A DNA stretch of 64,000 nucleotides from Tridacna crocea (taxonomy: Eukaryota; Mollusca; Bivalvia; Cardiida; Cardiidae). The DNA lies in contig OX031063.1 of NCBI GenBank assembly GCA_943736015.1, forward strand, positions 20,629,501 to 20,693,500. Reading direction: 5' to 3'. Shown one piece after another: positions 1 to 37,011 of the stretch (its first letter is position 1; each line of letters starts with the position of its first letter). The translations under genes were made by a program, and so were the position numbers. The notes under the pieces are model-generated. The model had not been told where the DNA came from and ran no database searches. It saw nothing but the letters and a program-made list of their open reading frames with translations.

Positions 1-201
1 GTAATAAAACAGCATTTAAAATTCCTACTACTACCACTACCAGGAAGCTTTGTATTTTGGGGAACATTATGAACAAAATTAGCATTGATATTCCTACGGA
101 TATCATTCTATTAAACAGACTTGCAAATTGTTTCATTTTACCTTAAATGAAGAGATCATTTTATAATTTATCAATTTTTTTTCCTTCATTTCTTCTTACA
201 G

Positions 202-344
202 ATCTGTCTTCAAGAGTGGATGGAGTAAAGGAAGAAAACCTGAAACTGAAGTCAGAAAACCAAGTACTTGGCCAGTATATAGAAAACCTGATGACTGCTA
301 GTAGTGTATTCCAATCCACTTCACCGAAGTCCAAGAAAAAGTAG
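202..344 (+). CDS. SCOC: SCOC, last coding exon (partial gene)
   Basis: The exon encodes the C-terminal half of short coiled-coil protein, a small Golgi-associated adaptor that binds ARL1-type GTPases and takes part in trafficking and autophagy (family knowledge). A pyrimidine-rich tract ending in AG at 200-201 is the acceptor, and the first codon (Asp) is split. The frame reads [20 protein letters not shown], then [17 protein letters not shown], which matches animal SCOC almost residue for residue and is a leucine-zipper coiled coil. It ends with a Lys-rich tail and TAG at 342-344. The upstream exons lie left of the window. The TAG overlaps a possible splice donor (GTAGGT at 341), so a longer isoform is possible (see 3453). 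Confidence 0.93.
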
Positions 345-349
345 GTGTT

Positions 350-581
350 TTAAATAACTCATTACCAAACGACAATATTTAGGCTTGTCCAAATCAAAAG
401 CATTTGTAGACCACAAAATAAAAGTGACTGAAAATTTTAAATTTGTTTTTGAAAGAGTAGAAAACATTATTGGAAAAGGAGAACATGCTTGTTCCCAGCA
501 TTTTCTCCTTTTCCCACAATGTTTTCTTAAGGCGTCTTTCTCAGTGTGGTTAAAAGTATGGATTGAGTGGTAATGGATTAA
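350..581 (+). repeat. TTAA-hairpin MITE family A (SCOC 3' flank)
   Basis: This copy begins 6 bp after the SCOC stop, so it lies in the SCOC 3' UTR or terminal intron. It has the ordered family modules: a TACCAAACGACA-like end, an AAAGCATTTG block, the GAGAA..TTCTC hairpin core and a TGGTAATGGATTAA end. The hairpin is imperfect (ATGCTTGTTCCCAGCAT). It carries AATAAA at about 417, a possible polyadenylation signal. Confidence 0.85.
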
Positions 582-691
582 GCAAAAAGCTGAACTTCAT
601 ATTCTTTTGTTAACTTTTAACCCTTTTTCATCAATCCAGAATTTTAAAGACTCTGAAAATATTGTGAGAAAATACTTGTGACCATCATTTT

Positions 692-2298
692 TAGCTCACC
701 TGAGCACAACGTGCTCAAGGGGAGCTTTTAGGATCACCCGGTGTCCGTCGTCCGTCGTGCGTCGTCCGTCGTGCGTCGTCAACAATTCTTTAAACATCAA
801 CTCCTCCTAAACCGCTGGGCGGATTTGGACCAAACTTGGCAGGAATGTTCCTTGGGAGGTCCTCTTTAAAAATTGTTCACAGAATTTGATTCCATCAAAA
901 ACTCTGGTTGCCATGGCAACCAAATGGAATTTTTTAGCAAATTCTTTAAAAATCTTCTCCTCTGAAACCGCTGGTTGGATTTTAAAATAATTTCACAGAT
1001 ATGTTCCTTGGGTGACCCTTTTCAAAAATTGTTCGTGAAATTTTGATTCGTCAAAAAATGTGGCTCTGGTGAATGGGGGCTACTTGCACTATACAGAAAT
1101 GAAGGAATTCTTTAAAAATCTTCTCCTCTGAAACCGCTGGTCGGATTTTGAAATAATTTCACAGATATGTTCCTTGGGTGACCCTTTTCAAAAATTGTTC
1201 GTGAAATTTTTATTGGTCAAAAAATGTGGCTCTGGTGAATGGGGGCTTCTTGCACTGTACAGCAATGAAGGAATTCTTAAAAAATCTTCTTCTCTGAAAC
1301 AGCTGGTCAGATTTTGAAATAATTTCACAGAGATGTTCATTGGGTGACCCTTTTCAAAAATTGTTCACGAAATTTTGATTGGTCGAGAAACATGGCTCTG
1401 GTGAATGGGGGCTACTTGCACTATACAGAAATGAAGAAATTATTAAAAATTCTTCTTCTCTGAAACCGCTGGCCAGATTTTAAAATAATTTCACACAGAT
1501 GTTCCTTTGGTGCCCCTTTTCAAAAATTGTTCGCGAAATTTTGATCCGTCAAGAAACATGGCTCTGGTGAATGGGGGCTTCTTGCACTATACAGAAATGA
1601 AGAAATTCTTAAAAATTCTTCTTCTCTGAAACCGCTGGCCAGATTTTGAAATAATTTCACAGAGATATTCCTTGGGTGACCCTTTTCTAAAATTGTTCGG
1701 GAAATTTTGATTGGCCAAGAAACATGGCTCTAGTGAATGGGGGCTACTTGCACTAGATGGAAATGAAGAAATTCTTGAAAATTCTTCTTCTCTGAAACCC
1801 GTGGTCAGATTTTAAAATAATCTGACAGAGATGTTCCTTGGGTGACCCTTTCCAAAAGCTGTACATATAATTTTGATCCGTCAAGAAACATGGCTCTTGT
1901 GAATGGGGGCTACTTGCACTATACGGACATGATGAAATTCTTTAAAATTCTCTTTCTCTGAAACCCCTGGTCAGATTTTGAAATAATTTCAGAGAGATGT
2001 TCCTTGGGTGACCCTTTTCAAAACTTGTTCGTAAACTTTGATCCATCAAGAAACATGGCTCTCGTGGATGGGGGTTACTTGCTCTTATACAGAAATGAAG
2101 AATTCTTAAAAATTCTTCTTTTTGAAACTGATGGTCAGATTTCGAAATGACTTTTACAGGTGACCTTTTGAAAATTGCTTGGCAAAATTATAAATTTGGT
2201 TCCAATGTTCAACGCTAAAAAAGAAAAAAAAAAATAGACTATGGTCATCTCAAAAATTCAGGTGAGCGATCCAGGGCCATCTTGGCCCTCTTGTTTTC
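692..2298 (+). mobile_element. Helentron/'pearl'-like element with 166-bp tandem body
   Basis: The head AGCTCACCTGAGC (693-705) pairs with a nearby GCTCAAGGGGAGCT to form a hairpin. The tail TTCAGGTGAGC (2258-2268) is the inverted copy of the head tip. It is followed by a GGGCCATCTTGGCCC stem-loop (2274-2288) and CTTGT in a T-rich site. Between them, AATTCTT and CTGAAACCGCTGG motifs recur in about eight units starting near 941, 1107, 1273, 1439, 1605, 1771, 1937 and 2102. A head hairpin, tandem core, 3' stem-loop and T|T insertion fit non-autonomous Helentrons such as the bivalve 'pearl' elements. The class is inference; there is no coding capacity. Confidence 0.65.
941..2110 (+). repeat. 166-bp tandem array (8 units)
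   Basis: The AATTCTT(A)AAAA motif recurs at intervals of 166, 166, 166, 166, 166, 166 and 165 bp. Each unit contains CTGAAACCGCTGG, ATTTCACAG.GATGTTCC, GTGACCCTTTTCAAAA and GGCTCTGGTGAATGGGGGC. The units differ by many substitutions but by almost no net indels. Confidence 0.9.
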
Positions 2299-2395
2299 CG
2301 TGATGTTTTCTGCCCTTTCTTACACTACTTAATATGTTTAAGTTTTGGTCTACAGTTGCCTTCAGTTTGGAAAAGTCTGAAATTTTGAGGTGTGT

Positions 2396-2580
2396 TTAAC
2401 TCTTTACCAAATGACAAAATTTTAGACCAGTCCAAATTGAAAGCACTTGCAGATGACAAATGTAACTCAAAAATTGAAACTTGTTTCCAGCACACCAGCA
2501 TTTCTCCTTTTCCCACAATACTTTTAGAAGGCTTCTATATCAGGGTCATGACAGCCAAGGATTGTTTGGGAAAGGGTTAA
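2396..2580 (+). repeat. TTAA-hairpin MITE family A
   Basis: TTAA borders both sides (2396-2399 and 2577-2580). About 35 bp are missing around the 5' side of the hairpin core, so the element can no longer fold fully. Confidence 0.8.
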
Positions 2581-2741
2581 GAGATCAAACAACTTTGATA
2601 ACTACAGTTGCCTTTTCAGCAAGTACAAGTCAAGAGAAGACTCCACAAAATCTGTAGTTTGATCTTCGATGATCTTCGATCCATGTTGGCCACTTTAATG
2701 AAGTGCGATAGATAGATAGAAGCAAGCTTGAAATTTCAATT

Positions 2742-2970
2742 ATTTGACTCTTTACGCATGATCCCAACTTTTAACGACCCTGAAAAAGAAGCCTTTTGAA
2801 AACAACGTGGGAAAAGGAGAAAATGCTGGTAATCTGCATTTGCTTCTATTCCCACAATATTTTCTACCCTTTCCAGACCAAATTTCAATATTTGAGTAAC
2901 ATTTATTTTATCGTCTGCAAATGCTTTCAGTTTGGACCAGTCTAAAATTTTCTTGTGTGGTAAAGAGGTC
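2742..2970 (-). repeat. TTAA-hairpin MITE family A
   Basis: Reverse-orientation copy: CTTTACGCATGATCCCAAC at the left and GTCTGCAAATGCTTTCAG plus TGTGGTAAAGAG at the right. The right TTAA has decayed to GTCA. Confidence 0.8.
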
Positions 2971-3039
2971 ATATGTCTAGATTGAAAATGTTAGTTGGGT
3001 TTATTTGGCTCTTGATGGGTTAGTTCTTTAGCACTAACA

Positions 3040-3385
3040 AAATCTCATACTGACAAAATCTCAGACTGACAAAATCACAGACTGGTTCTAATTCAGAGCA
3101 CTTGCTGACAACAAATTTTCTCCAATGGTGGCATTTGCCATGGAAAAGGTAGAAAACTTAATTGGAATGGAGTAGAAATTTGTTTTCCCACAAATAATTT
3201 GTTGCAAAAGGTGAACAGCATGATTAAAACCTCACTAGCATAACAAGAAGGTCACAAAAGTCAAAGACTGGCAGTGTTTGACAATTGACATATTACTGTA
3301 TGCTGGTTATCAGCATTTTATCCTTTTCCCACAATGTTTTCCAAAGGTTTCTTTTCCAGGGTTGTTATAAGTATGGATTGTATGT
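3040..3385 (+). repeat. decayed family A copies
   Basis: Two degraded pieces lie here: about 3040-3238 (a 5' end with a short duplication of the ACTGACAAAATC block) and 3297-3385 (second half only, from the hairpin ATGCTGGTTATCAGCAT to the right end). No intact TTAA remains. Confidence 0.55.
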
Positions 3386-3452
3386 AAAGTCAAAACCCTT
3401 ACTTTTTCATTTGTCGTAGCTGAGACAACGTTTGTATTGTGTATGCTTTCAG

Positions 3453-3477
3453 GTCAAGCAAAAAGAAGGAAAAATAA
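3453..3477 (+). CDS. SCOC: possible alternative SCOC terminal exon
   Basis: A pyrimidine-rich stretch ends in CAG at 3450-3452. If the donor GTAGGT at 341 joins here, the frame continues as KSSKKKEK and stops at TAA 3475-3477, extending the Lys/Ser-rich SCOC tail in frame. About 150 bp of apparently unique sequence follows, as in a 3' UTR, whereas the 3.1 kb between the two sites is almost all repeats, as in an intron. The donor is weak, and the TAG at 342 is an adequate stop on its own. Confidence 0.35.
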
Positions 3478-3724
3478 ATACTGAAGCTGGACATTAAGGA
3501 CCATACATGTAGATCTGATGTGTTCTCTGAGCAAAGGACAGTGCAATATTTGTGATTTTTGTATTCTTTACTATTTGTAACAATTTATATTATAAATATT
3601 TCTTTTGTTTTGTCATAGTATATATATAATGAAGTTTCAGCAAGAATTCAAGACTGGATTTGTTTTCCAGAATACAATCATTTTGGTTAACATTATTGCC
3701 TTGTACTTGACCACAGAGGTGTAG

Positions 3725-3905
3725 ATTTTTCAAAATTGAAACCATTTGCAAAGGTCATATCGAATTTGACAGGAATTTTTCTTTGATAGGAATATAGACA
3801 ACAAGAGAAAAGGAGAAAATGCTGGTTTCCAGCATTTCCTCCTTTTCTTGTAATGTTTTCAAAAGCCTTTTATCTCAGGATCACAAGTTTCTGAATTGTT
3901 TGATA
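3725..3905 (+). repeat. TTAA-hairpin MITE family A, left end lost
   Basis: The AAATTGAAACCATTTGCA block and the core hairpin GAGAAAATGCTGGTTTCCAGC are clear. The first 30 bp and the right TTAA are gone. Confidence 0.7.
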
Positions 3906-3941
3906 AAAAAGTAAATGTAGTTTGTGTTCTTTATAAATTGA

Positions 3942-4169
3942 TTAACCCACTACCACATCATCCCTACTTTTGACGACACTTAGAAAGGACCTTCTGAAAA
4001 CATTGTAGGAAAAGGAGAAAATGCTGGTAATCAGCATTTTCTCCTTTTCCCACAATGCTTTCTACCCTTCACAAAACAGATTTTAAATTTTCAGTCAGTT
4101 TTATTGTGTCATCTGCAAATGCTTTCGATTTGGACAAACCTAATTTACTGTTGTTTGGTAATGAGTTAA
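3942..4169 (-). repeat. TTAA-hairpin MITE family A, shares TTAA with next copy
   Basis: Complete reverse copy with a perfect GAGAAAATGCTGG / CCAGCATTTTCTC core apart from the centre. Its right TTAA (4166-4169) is also the left TTAA of the adjoining copy. Confidence 0.9.
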
Positions 4170-4390
4170 CGCTTTACCTCACAAGCCCAACTTTTAATGA
4201 CCCTGAGGAAGAAGCCTGTATAAAATATTTTGGAAAAAGGAAAAAAATGTTGGTAACCAGCATTTTCTCCTTTTCCCAAAATATTTTCTACCCTATCAAA
4301 GTCAGAAATCTTCAAGATTTAATTCCTTGTTTGAAGATGCTTTAAATTTGGTTCAGTCCAAAAATTCATCGTGTGGTATAATCAATAAAA
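4166..4390 (-). repeat. TTAA-hairpin MITE family A, abutting copy
   Basis: Same orientation as the copy on its left and joined to it at one TTAA. The outer end has decayed (GTGTGGTATAATCAAT). Confidence 0.85.
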
Positions 4391-4583
4391 ATTTTCTCAC
4401 AATATGCATGATGATAAATAGTTTGGCCTAGATTGCATTGTTAGAAGAATCTTATGTTTTGTGATGATTGTGTTATTAATAATTAACACATCATAAGACA
4501 CCAGAAGTTTTTTATCCTTTTCATTCTAATTGGAGGGAATGTAGTAAAATTCTTGCTTTTAAATTTTAAAAAAAAAAAGAAAA

Positions 4584-4812
4584 TTAACTCTCTACCACAC
4601 AATTCCGACTTTTAACGACCCAGGATGAGAGGCCTTTTGAAAACATTGTGGAAAAAGGAGAAAATGGTGATAACCAGCATTTTCTCCTTTTTCCCACAAT
4701 GTTTTCTACTCTTCCCAAAATAAACTTCCATTTTCAGACATGTTATATTTGCCATTTGCAAATGCATTCAGTTTGATCTGGTCCAATATTTTGTTGTTTG
4801 GTAAAGAGTTAA
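4584..4812 (-). repeat. TTAA-hairpin MITE family A
   Basis: Full-length reverse copy with TTAA on both sides. The stem has one or two mismatches (ATGGTGATAACCAGCAT). Confidence 0.88.
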
Positions 4813-5253
4813 AACTTAAGCCAAGGAGAATCGAAGTTCACAACATGTGTTATACTGTGTATTATTTTCAAGATGTTGCTTGCTTGATAAATCTTAAAGA
4901 TTAATTTTTATCCTACACTGGAGTGCAACATTCCATTCTTTGAGGGACTTTCTGCAAATTAGGAACAGTTGACTCTGCAGTGCTTTTGTTACTGTAACCC
5001 GTACCAGTACCATACTCGTGTTGTAAGCACAAACATTTTGGGCAGTACTCACTAATCATTCTCAGTATGGTCCGAGTTCAAAATTCTAAGATGAGCCCTC
5101 TCATTGGCCAAGGCAGTACATCTTGACCAATCAGATGGCTAGTCTTGGAATTTTAGTGAACACCATTACCAGTCTTGAAAATTTGAACTTGTCCTAATTG
5201 AAAGTATCTGCAGATGATAAACATAATCTCAGAAAAGAAATGGAGTTTGTCTT
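4813..5253 (+). other. intergenic, little recognised
   Basis: Apparently unique AT-rich sequence, apart from a short family A fragment near 5160-5225 (AATTGAAAGTATCTGCAGATGA). Confidence 0.5.
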
Positions 5254-5476
5254 TTAACCCATTACCGAACGACAATATTGTAGACTGGTCCAAATTGAAA
5301 GCATTTGCAGACGACAAAATAAAAGTGACTGAAAATTTTAAATTTGATTTGGAAAGGGTAGAAAACATCGTGGGAAAAGGAGAATGTTACCAGTATTTTT
5401 TTCTTTTCCCACAATGTTTTCTAAAGGCTTCTTTCTCAGGGGCGTCAAAAGTAGGGATTGTGTGGTAATGGGTTAA
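5254..5476 (+). repeat. TTAA-hairpin MITE family A
   Basis: Full-length with TTAA on both sides and good terminal repeats (CCCATTACCGAACGACA / TGTGGTAATGGG). The hairpin centre is shortened, with about 12 bp of stem lost on one arm. A second, 5'-truncated copy (5473-5583) is fused to its right end. Confidence 0.88.
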
Positions 5477-5699
5477 AGGGTAGAAAACATTGTGAAGGAG
5501 AGGGGAAAAATACTGATGGTTAGCAAAAGTGTTTTTTTTTTTCCAAGGTTGTTAAAAACAGGATGTTTTGATGAAGAGTTAAATGATGTTATATGCATGT
5601 ATGCCTGGATAATGAAATAAATTGAGTGTTTCACAGTGCAGTGTTGTAATGTGTTTGAATCATTATGTTTGTTATGGACATGGAAAATGCAGATGTTTG

Positions 5700-5920
5700 T
5701 TAAGTCTTTACCAAATAACAAAATTTTTTACTTCTCCAAATTAAAAGCATTTGCAGACGACAAAATAAATGTGAATCAAAAATTGTTATTTGATTTTGGG
5801 AGGGTAGAAAACTTTCTGGGATATGGAGAAAATGCTGATTACCTGCATTTTCCCTCAATGTTTTCAAAAGTCTTTTTTCTCGGGTTGTTTAAAAGTCGGG
5901 ATTGTGTGGTAAAGAGTTAC
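5700..5920 (+). repeat. TTAA-hairpin MITE family A
   Basis: TTAA at 5700-5703; right end TGTGGTAAAGAGTTA. The stem is partly decayed (ATGCTGATTACCTGCAT). Confidence 0.83.
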
Positions 5921-5924
5921 CGTA

Positions 5925-6165
5925 ACCTGGGATGCTGTGTACTTCAGTGTAATTGTAGAATTTGTAACCTAGAACCCTTGGGTACCAAACCTTACTGAAA
6001 GCTCTTGGTTTTTCTTTGGAGTGTCCTTGGGCAAGATACTTTAGCGCTTTAGCCTAGCTCTGGCCAGTGGTGAAACCCAGAACAGTTATGAATATGTGAG
6101 CTGTTGCCATGATGTGACTGAAAAAGTGTTGAAAGCAGCATACAATACAACACAATTCAATCAAT
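5925..6165 (+). repeat. SINE 3' portion
   Basis: The tail motif (GTGACTGAAA..GTGTTGAAAGCAGCATACAATAC..ATTCAATCAATA) matches the 3' ends of the tRNA-headed SINEs at 23628 and 24698. The promoter head is absent, as in a 5'-truncated copy. Confidence 0.6.
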
Positions 6166-6214
6166 ATTTTCCAACATCGATGTGTCTGTTGGACTTCCTT
6201 TGGGTCTAATGACC

Positions 6215-6295
6215 CATACTGCATGGCTCAGTGGTGAAGGTGTGAGATTTAAATCCAAAGGTCCCTGGTTTGATCCTTGATTGAGGCCCTCACTT
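6215..6295 (+). repeat. tRNA-like SINE head
   Basis: TGGCTCAGTGGTGAAGG (A-box type) and CTGGTTTGATCCTTGA (B-box type) are about 40 bp apart, as in a tRNA-derived pol III promoter. No acceptor stem pairs, so this is a SINE fragment, not a tRNA gene. Confidence 0.55.
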
Positions 6296-6333
6296 GAAGT
6301 GATAAAAAAGTTGTGAAGACTGACACCAACCTC

Positions 6334-6628
6334 TTAACCAGATACCAAAAAATTGACTTGTCCAAATTAAAAGCATTTACAGACAAAAAGATTAATGTGG
6401 CTAACATGATGGTACATGCACTTGAATTTTTCTTAACAAAAGTATAAGCCCCTTGAAAACATTGTGGGAAAAGGAGAAAATGCTGGTAACCAGCATTTTC
6501 TCCTTTTCCCACAATGTTTTCTACCCTTCACAAAACAAATTTCAAAATTTCAGTCACTTTTATTTTGTCATCTGCAAATGCTTTCAATTTGAACCAGTCT
6601 AAAATATTGTCGTTTGGTAACGAGTTAA
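6334..6628. repeat. mirror-image family A element (two left halves)
   Basis: The left side carries the AAATTAAAAGCATTTACAGAC module forward. The right side carries the same module in reverse (GTCATCTGCAAATGCTTTC). Both ends are therefore 'left' halves around a nearly perfect hairpin of about 32 bp per arm near 6457-6520. Ends are TTAACCAGATACC and GGTAACGAGTTAA. Confidence 0.8.
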
Positions 6629-7640
6629 GTGAATCAAGAGAGATGGTCTTCCTCTATGAATGTTTGGGGAGAAATCTGTACTCCTTTCATGAACTTCTAT
6701 GTTATTTTTTCATGCCATTGTGGCGGTATTTGAAATTTGTGAACAACAGCAAGTGGTCACACTTTATGAAAAAATACCCAAATATGTTTATATATAAATA
6801 AGTAAAAAATGACACACATTCTCCCTTCTAGTATGGGAGAATCTAGGTCCAAGCTCTAGAAATTGAATTCACCAATTAAAGATAAATCTTTAGTATTTTG
6901 GGATACGAAGCTCTTCCATCAAAATTAATAGAAATAAAAATATGGTAAGTTGTATTTCAAAAGTGGTCCTTTTCGAGACCCAGAAAAGTTGGCTATGTTG
7001 ATAAAGTGGGCCGGTTTAGCTGTGTTGGAAATGAGCTATTTTGATCTTATCTCCATTGTGATTACGTAAATAATTCACAATTCTTTAACTGTACTTGTAT
7101 CTCAATAGCTTTCAAAAATCTATGTTTTAAGATGAGATTTCTACTTCGTCTATACTGATGATTATTGATGTAAATTAATTTCAAAAACTGCTACATAGAT
7201 TTTGTTTTGCAAGGTTTGTTGCAATTTCTGTTCATAATAGGCAGGCCAATTGATTATAACTAAAAAAAAAAAATGGTGCAGGGGAAGTAATCCAACAAAT
7301 ATAGTTACATGACCATCAGAGTTACTTCCCTTATATTACATAGGTGAATCCTGTTTTAAAAAAAAAAACGAAATAAGGTCAAAAACAAAGTGTATTAAAC
7401 CTTTGTAAAAGTCTAGAAAACCTTAAGTATAAGAAAGATTAAGAACTGAGGTTAGTTTCTTTACATGGCTTCCGCCTTTTTTCTATATCCCAATTTAAGC
7501 ATTCACTTTCAAAACTGCTGAACATGGTTACCGGTATTTATCGAATTAAATATTGTACAAGGGAAGTAACCTTTAAGAATTTTTTTTAAGTTTTTTATAA
7601 GAGTTGCTTCCCCTATACTACTAGCTATTCTTTGATATGT
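6629..7640. other. intergenic with GGGAAGTAA palindromes
   Basis: No gene seen. Two imperfect inverted repeats occur: GGGGAAGTAATCC...GAGTTACTTCCC (7280-7330) and GGGAAGTAACCTT...GAGTTGCTTCCCC (7560-7612). These motifs are common in molluscan DNA (from memory). Confidence 0.5.
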
Positions 7641-7646
7641 AAACAT

Positions 7647-7651
7647 CCAAT
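7647..7651 (+). promoter_or_regulatory. CCAAT box, HSPA4 promoter
   Basis: CCAAT within ATCCAATCAGATC, about 70 bp upstream of the heat-shock element and 297 bp upstream of the HSPA4 ATG. The match is short, but the position suits an NF-Y site. Confidence 0.45.
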
Positions 7652-7715
7652 CAGATCCCCGGAAATATTTTCTTCTGTACATAAATAATTTATCGGAAGG
7701 CGTCTTTCACGTGTG

Positions 7716-7741
7716 TTCTAGAATCAAATTCTAGAAATTTC
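7716..7741 (+). promoter_or_regulatory. heat-shock element upstream of HSPA4
   Basis: Five HSF pentamer cores occur in 26 bp: TTCtaGAA at 7716-7723 and TTCtaGAAatTTC at 7729-7741. The last three are perfectly alternating and correctly spaced (nTTCnnGAAnnTTCn); the first pair is separated by a 5-bp gap. The site lies 203 bp upstream of the ATG, where an HSF1-responsive promoter element of an Hsp110 gene would be expected. Confidence 0.8.
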
Positions 7742-7931
7742 TGACGGTATACAGCTGTTAAAAAGGCAGACAATTTAGTTCCTCGTTTATTTCAAAAAGT
7801 TTAAGGAAAGACGAAAGCTCTCTTTTCGTATGTAGGGTAAATATTCACTGACGCTAAACAAAATACATTAGTGCTGTCAAAAATAACCGGCCTCTCCTAA
7901 CGTGATTCATTTTGCCGGTGGGTGAAAGTGA

Positions 7932-35279
<27,348 letters not shown>

Positions 35280-35307
35280 TGATGATTAAGTGTTAGTCTT
35301 TTTACCT

Positions 35308-35514
35308 AACTCTTTGCCTAGCGATCCCATGTTTAACTACCTTGTGGGAAAAAAGCCTTTTGAAAACATTGTTGGAAAAGGAGAAAATTTTCCAACAATG
35401 TTTTCAAAAAGCTTTTTTCACAAATAAATCTCCCAATTCGAGCCATATTTGATTCCTGTCTGTAAAAGCTTACAACTGAGACAAATCTAAAAAATGTCAT
35501 GTGGTACAGAGCTA
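35308..35514 (-). repeat. family A copy in HSPA4 3' UTR with long perfect stem
   Basis: The centre is a stem of about 24 bp (35355-35379 with 35388-35412: CTTTTTGAAAACATTG.. and complement) and a short GA-rich loop. AATAAA at 35423-35428 inside the element is a candidate HSPA4 polyadenylation signal 144 bp after the stop. Confidence 0.8.
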
Positions 35515-35727
35515 AACCAGAATGGTCTTTGCTGGTCGAATAGAAAACGCCTGCAGATGAGAACTGTGGGGATCAGTGGATGGGAGAGGTCTTTGAATGG
35601 GTAGAAGACTTTGTGGGAAAAGAAGAAAATGCAGGTTACCAACATTTTTTTTTCCTTTTTCCACAATGTTTTCATAAGGCGTCTTCCTTGTGGTCATTAA
35701 ACCAGGCGATTATTTAGTAGAGAGTTT
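35515..35727 (+). repeat. family A copy (HSPA4 downstream)
   Basis: Forward copy with a diverged left third; core GAAGAAAATGCAGGTTACC. It abuts the preceding reverse copy. Confidence 0.7.
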
Positions 35728-36319
35728 ACACACAATTTGTCTTAGAATTGTAGATTGAAATTGTATATGTAAATGTGTCAAGACTTTCTTATGAACACTT
35801 TAATTAGCCCATTACTGTACAGGCATTTTATTTTTCACCACAACAAGTACAAATAACAAAAAGGACAGGTAGCTGAAGGAAAGGAAAGCCTTGTATTTTA
35901 GCAGTGTAGAAAATATGTTTGCAAAAGGAGCAGATGCTTGTTACAAGCATTGCAAATTATCCTGTAGTTATTGTGAAATCTGTATTGGGGGGTGGGGGGG
36001 GGGCGGTAAAGAAATATGTTACATTGTAGAGGGTTAATGCAAAGATCTAGTCAAATCACAGTCACTGCAGAATTTTTCCATTTGGGAAAATGAACTTTGG
36101 TCCTTTGTTCATTGATACTTCATAAAAAACTTTCCGTTGCTGCATTTCATTCGTGAAAACTTCAAATATTTGAAAAGAAATGGTTAAATGGTTTATTCAA
36201 AATACATACGGCTTGAAAAATCAACAGTTATTTGCTTTACGACATATATTTTTCATTACATCAGTTGGACTCTTGGCATATACAGATAGGCTTTTGGATA
36301 TATGTTCTTGATTTGGCTT
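35728..36319 (+). other. HSPA4 downstream region; G-run
   Basis: A weak family A remnant lies at 35880-35960. A run of 19 G in 20 nt broken by T and C (35987-36006) could form a G-quadruplex. No gene. Confidence 0.5.
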
Positions 36320-36992
36320 GTTTGGGAAAACCTTTCTCATACAATTCCAACTTTTAACAACCCTAAGAAAAAAGGCTTTTGAAAACATTGTGGGAAAAGG
36401 AGAAAATGCTGGTAACCAGCATTTTCTCCTTTTTCTCACAATTTTTTTCTTGCCTTTCACAGAAAAATCTTGTTATTTCTCCCACATTTGTTATGTCACC
36501 TGCAAACTTGAGGCTTGCAGTTTGTACCAGTCTAGAATTTTATGTTAGCTAAAAGACTTAACTATACCTAGTCACCTCTTTCCAATCAGATTTTATTTCT
36601 GTTTACTTGGAAGGCTTTATTTCTTTAACTAGCGACTTCTCTATACTATTCACATTGATGATTCTTTCTCAGGTACATATCTTAACATATCAATATCAAA
36701 ACAGACTAAATATATTTATCCAAGTGTATTTAGCCATTCACATAATAGCAGAGAAAATTTTACCTTTTACCAAGCATTTCCAGCCTCTAATAGCCAGAGG
36801 TCAGAAGGCTTTCAATAACATTGTGGGATAAAGAGAAAACGCTTGTAACTGGCATCTTCTACTTTTACCACAGTGTTTTCTACTTATACAATGATAATTG
36901 CAATCATTTGAGATATGGCTAATTCCCTGCCAGCAAATGCTTTTAGTTTTAGCTGTCTAAAGTCTAAAATTTTGTCCTTTGGTATAGAGTTA
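36320..36992 (-). repeat. two family A copies
   Basis: 36320-36560 has an excellent core (GGAGAAAATGCTGGTAACCAGC) but diverged ends. 36760-36992 is more decayed (AAACGCTTGTAACTGGC) and ends GGTATAGAGTTAA. Both are reverse-oriented. Confidence 0.78.
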
Positions 36993-37011
36993 AGTGTTTG
37001 ATCATAGTGGC

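Noticed and set aside
941..2110. CRISPR-like regular repeats
   Set aside because: The whole 166-bp unit is repeated with no unique spacers, in eukaryotic DNA with transposon-type ends.
5636..5998. 120-codon open frame
   Set aside because: Nearly all of it is the translation of a family A copy (GRVENFLG..ENADYLHF type), which recurs in many frames across the window.
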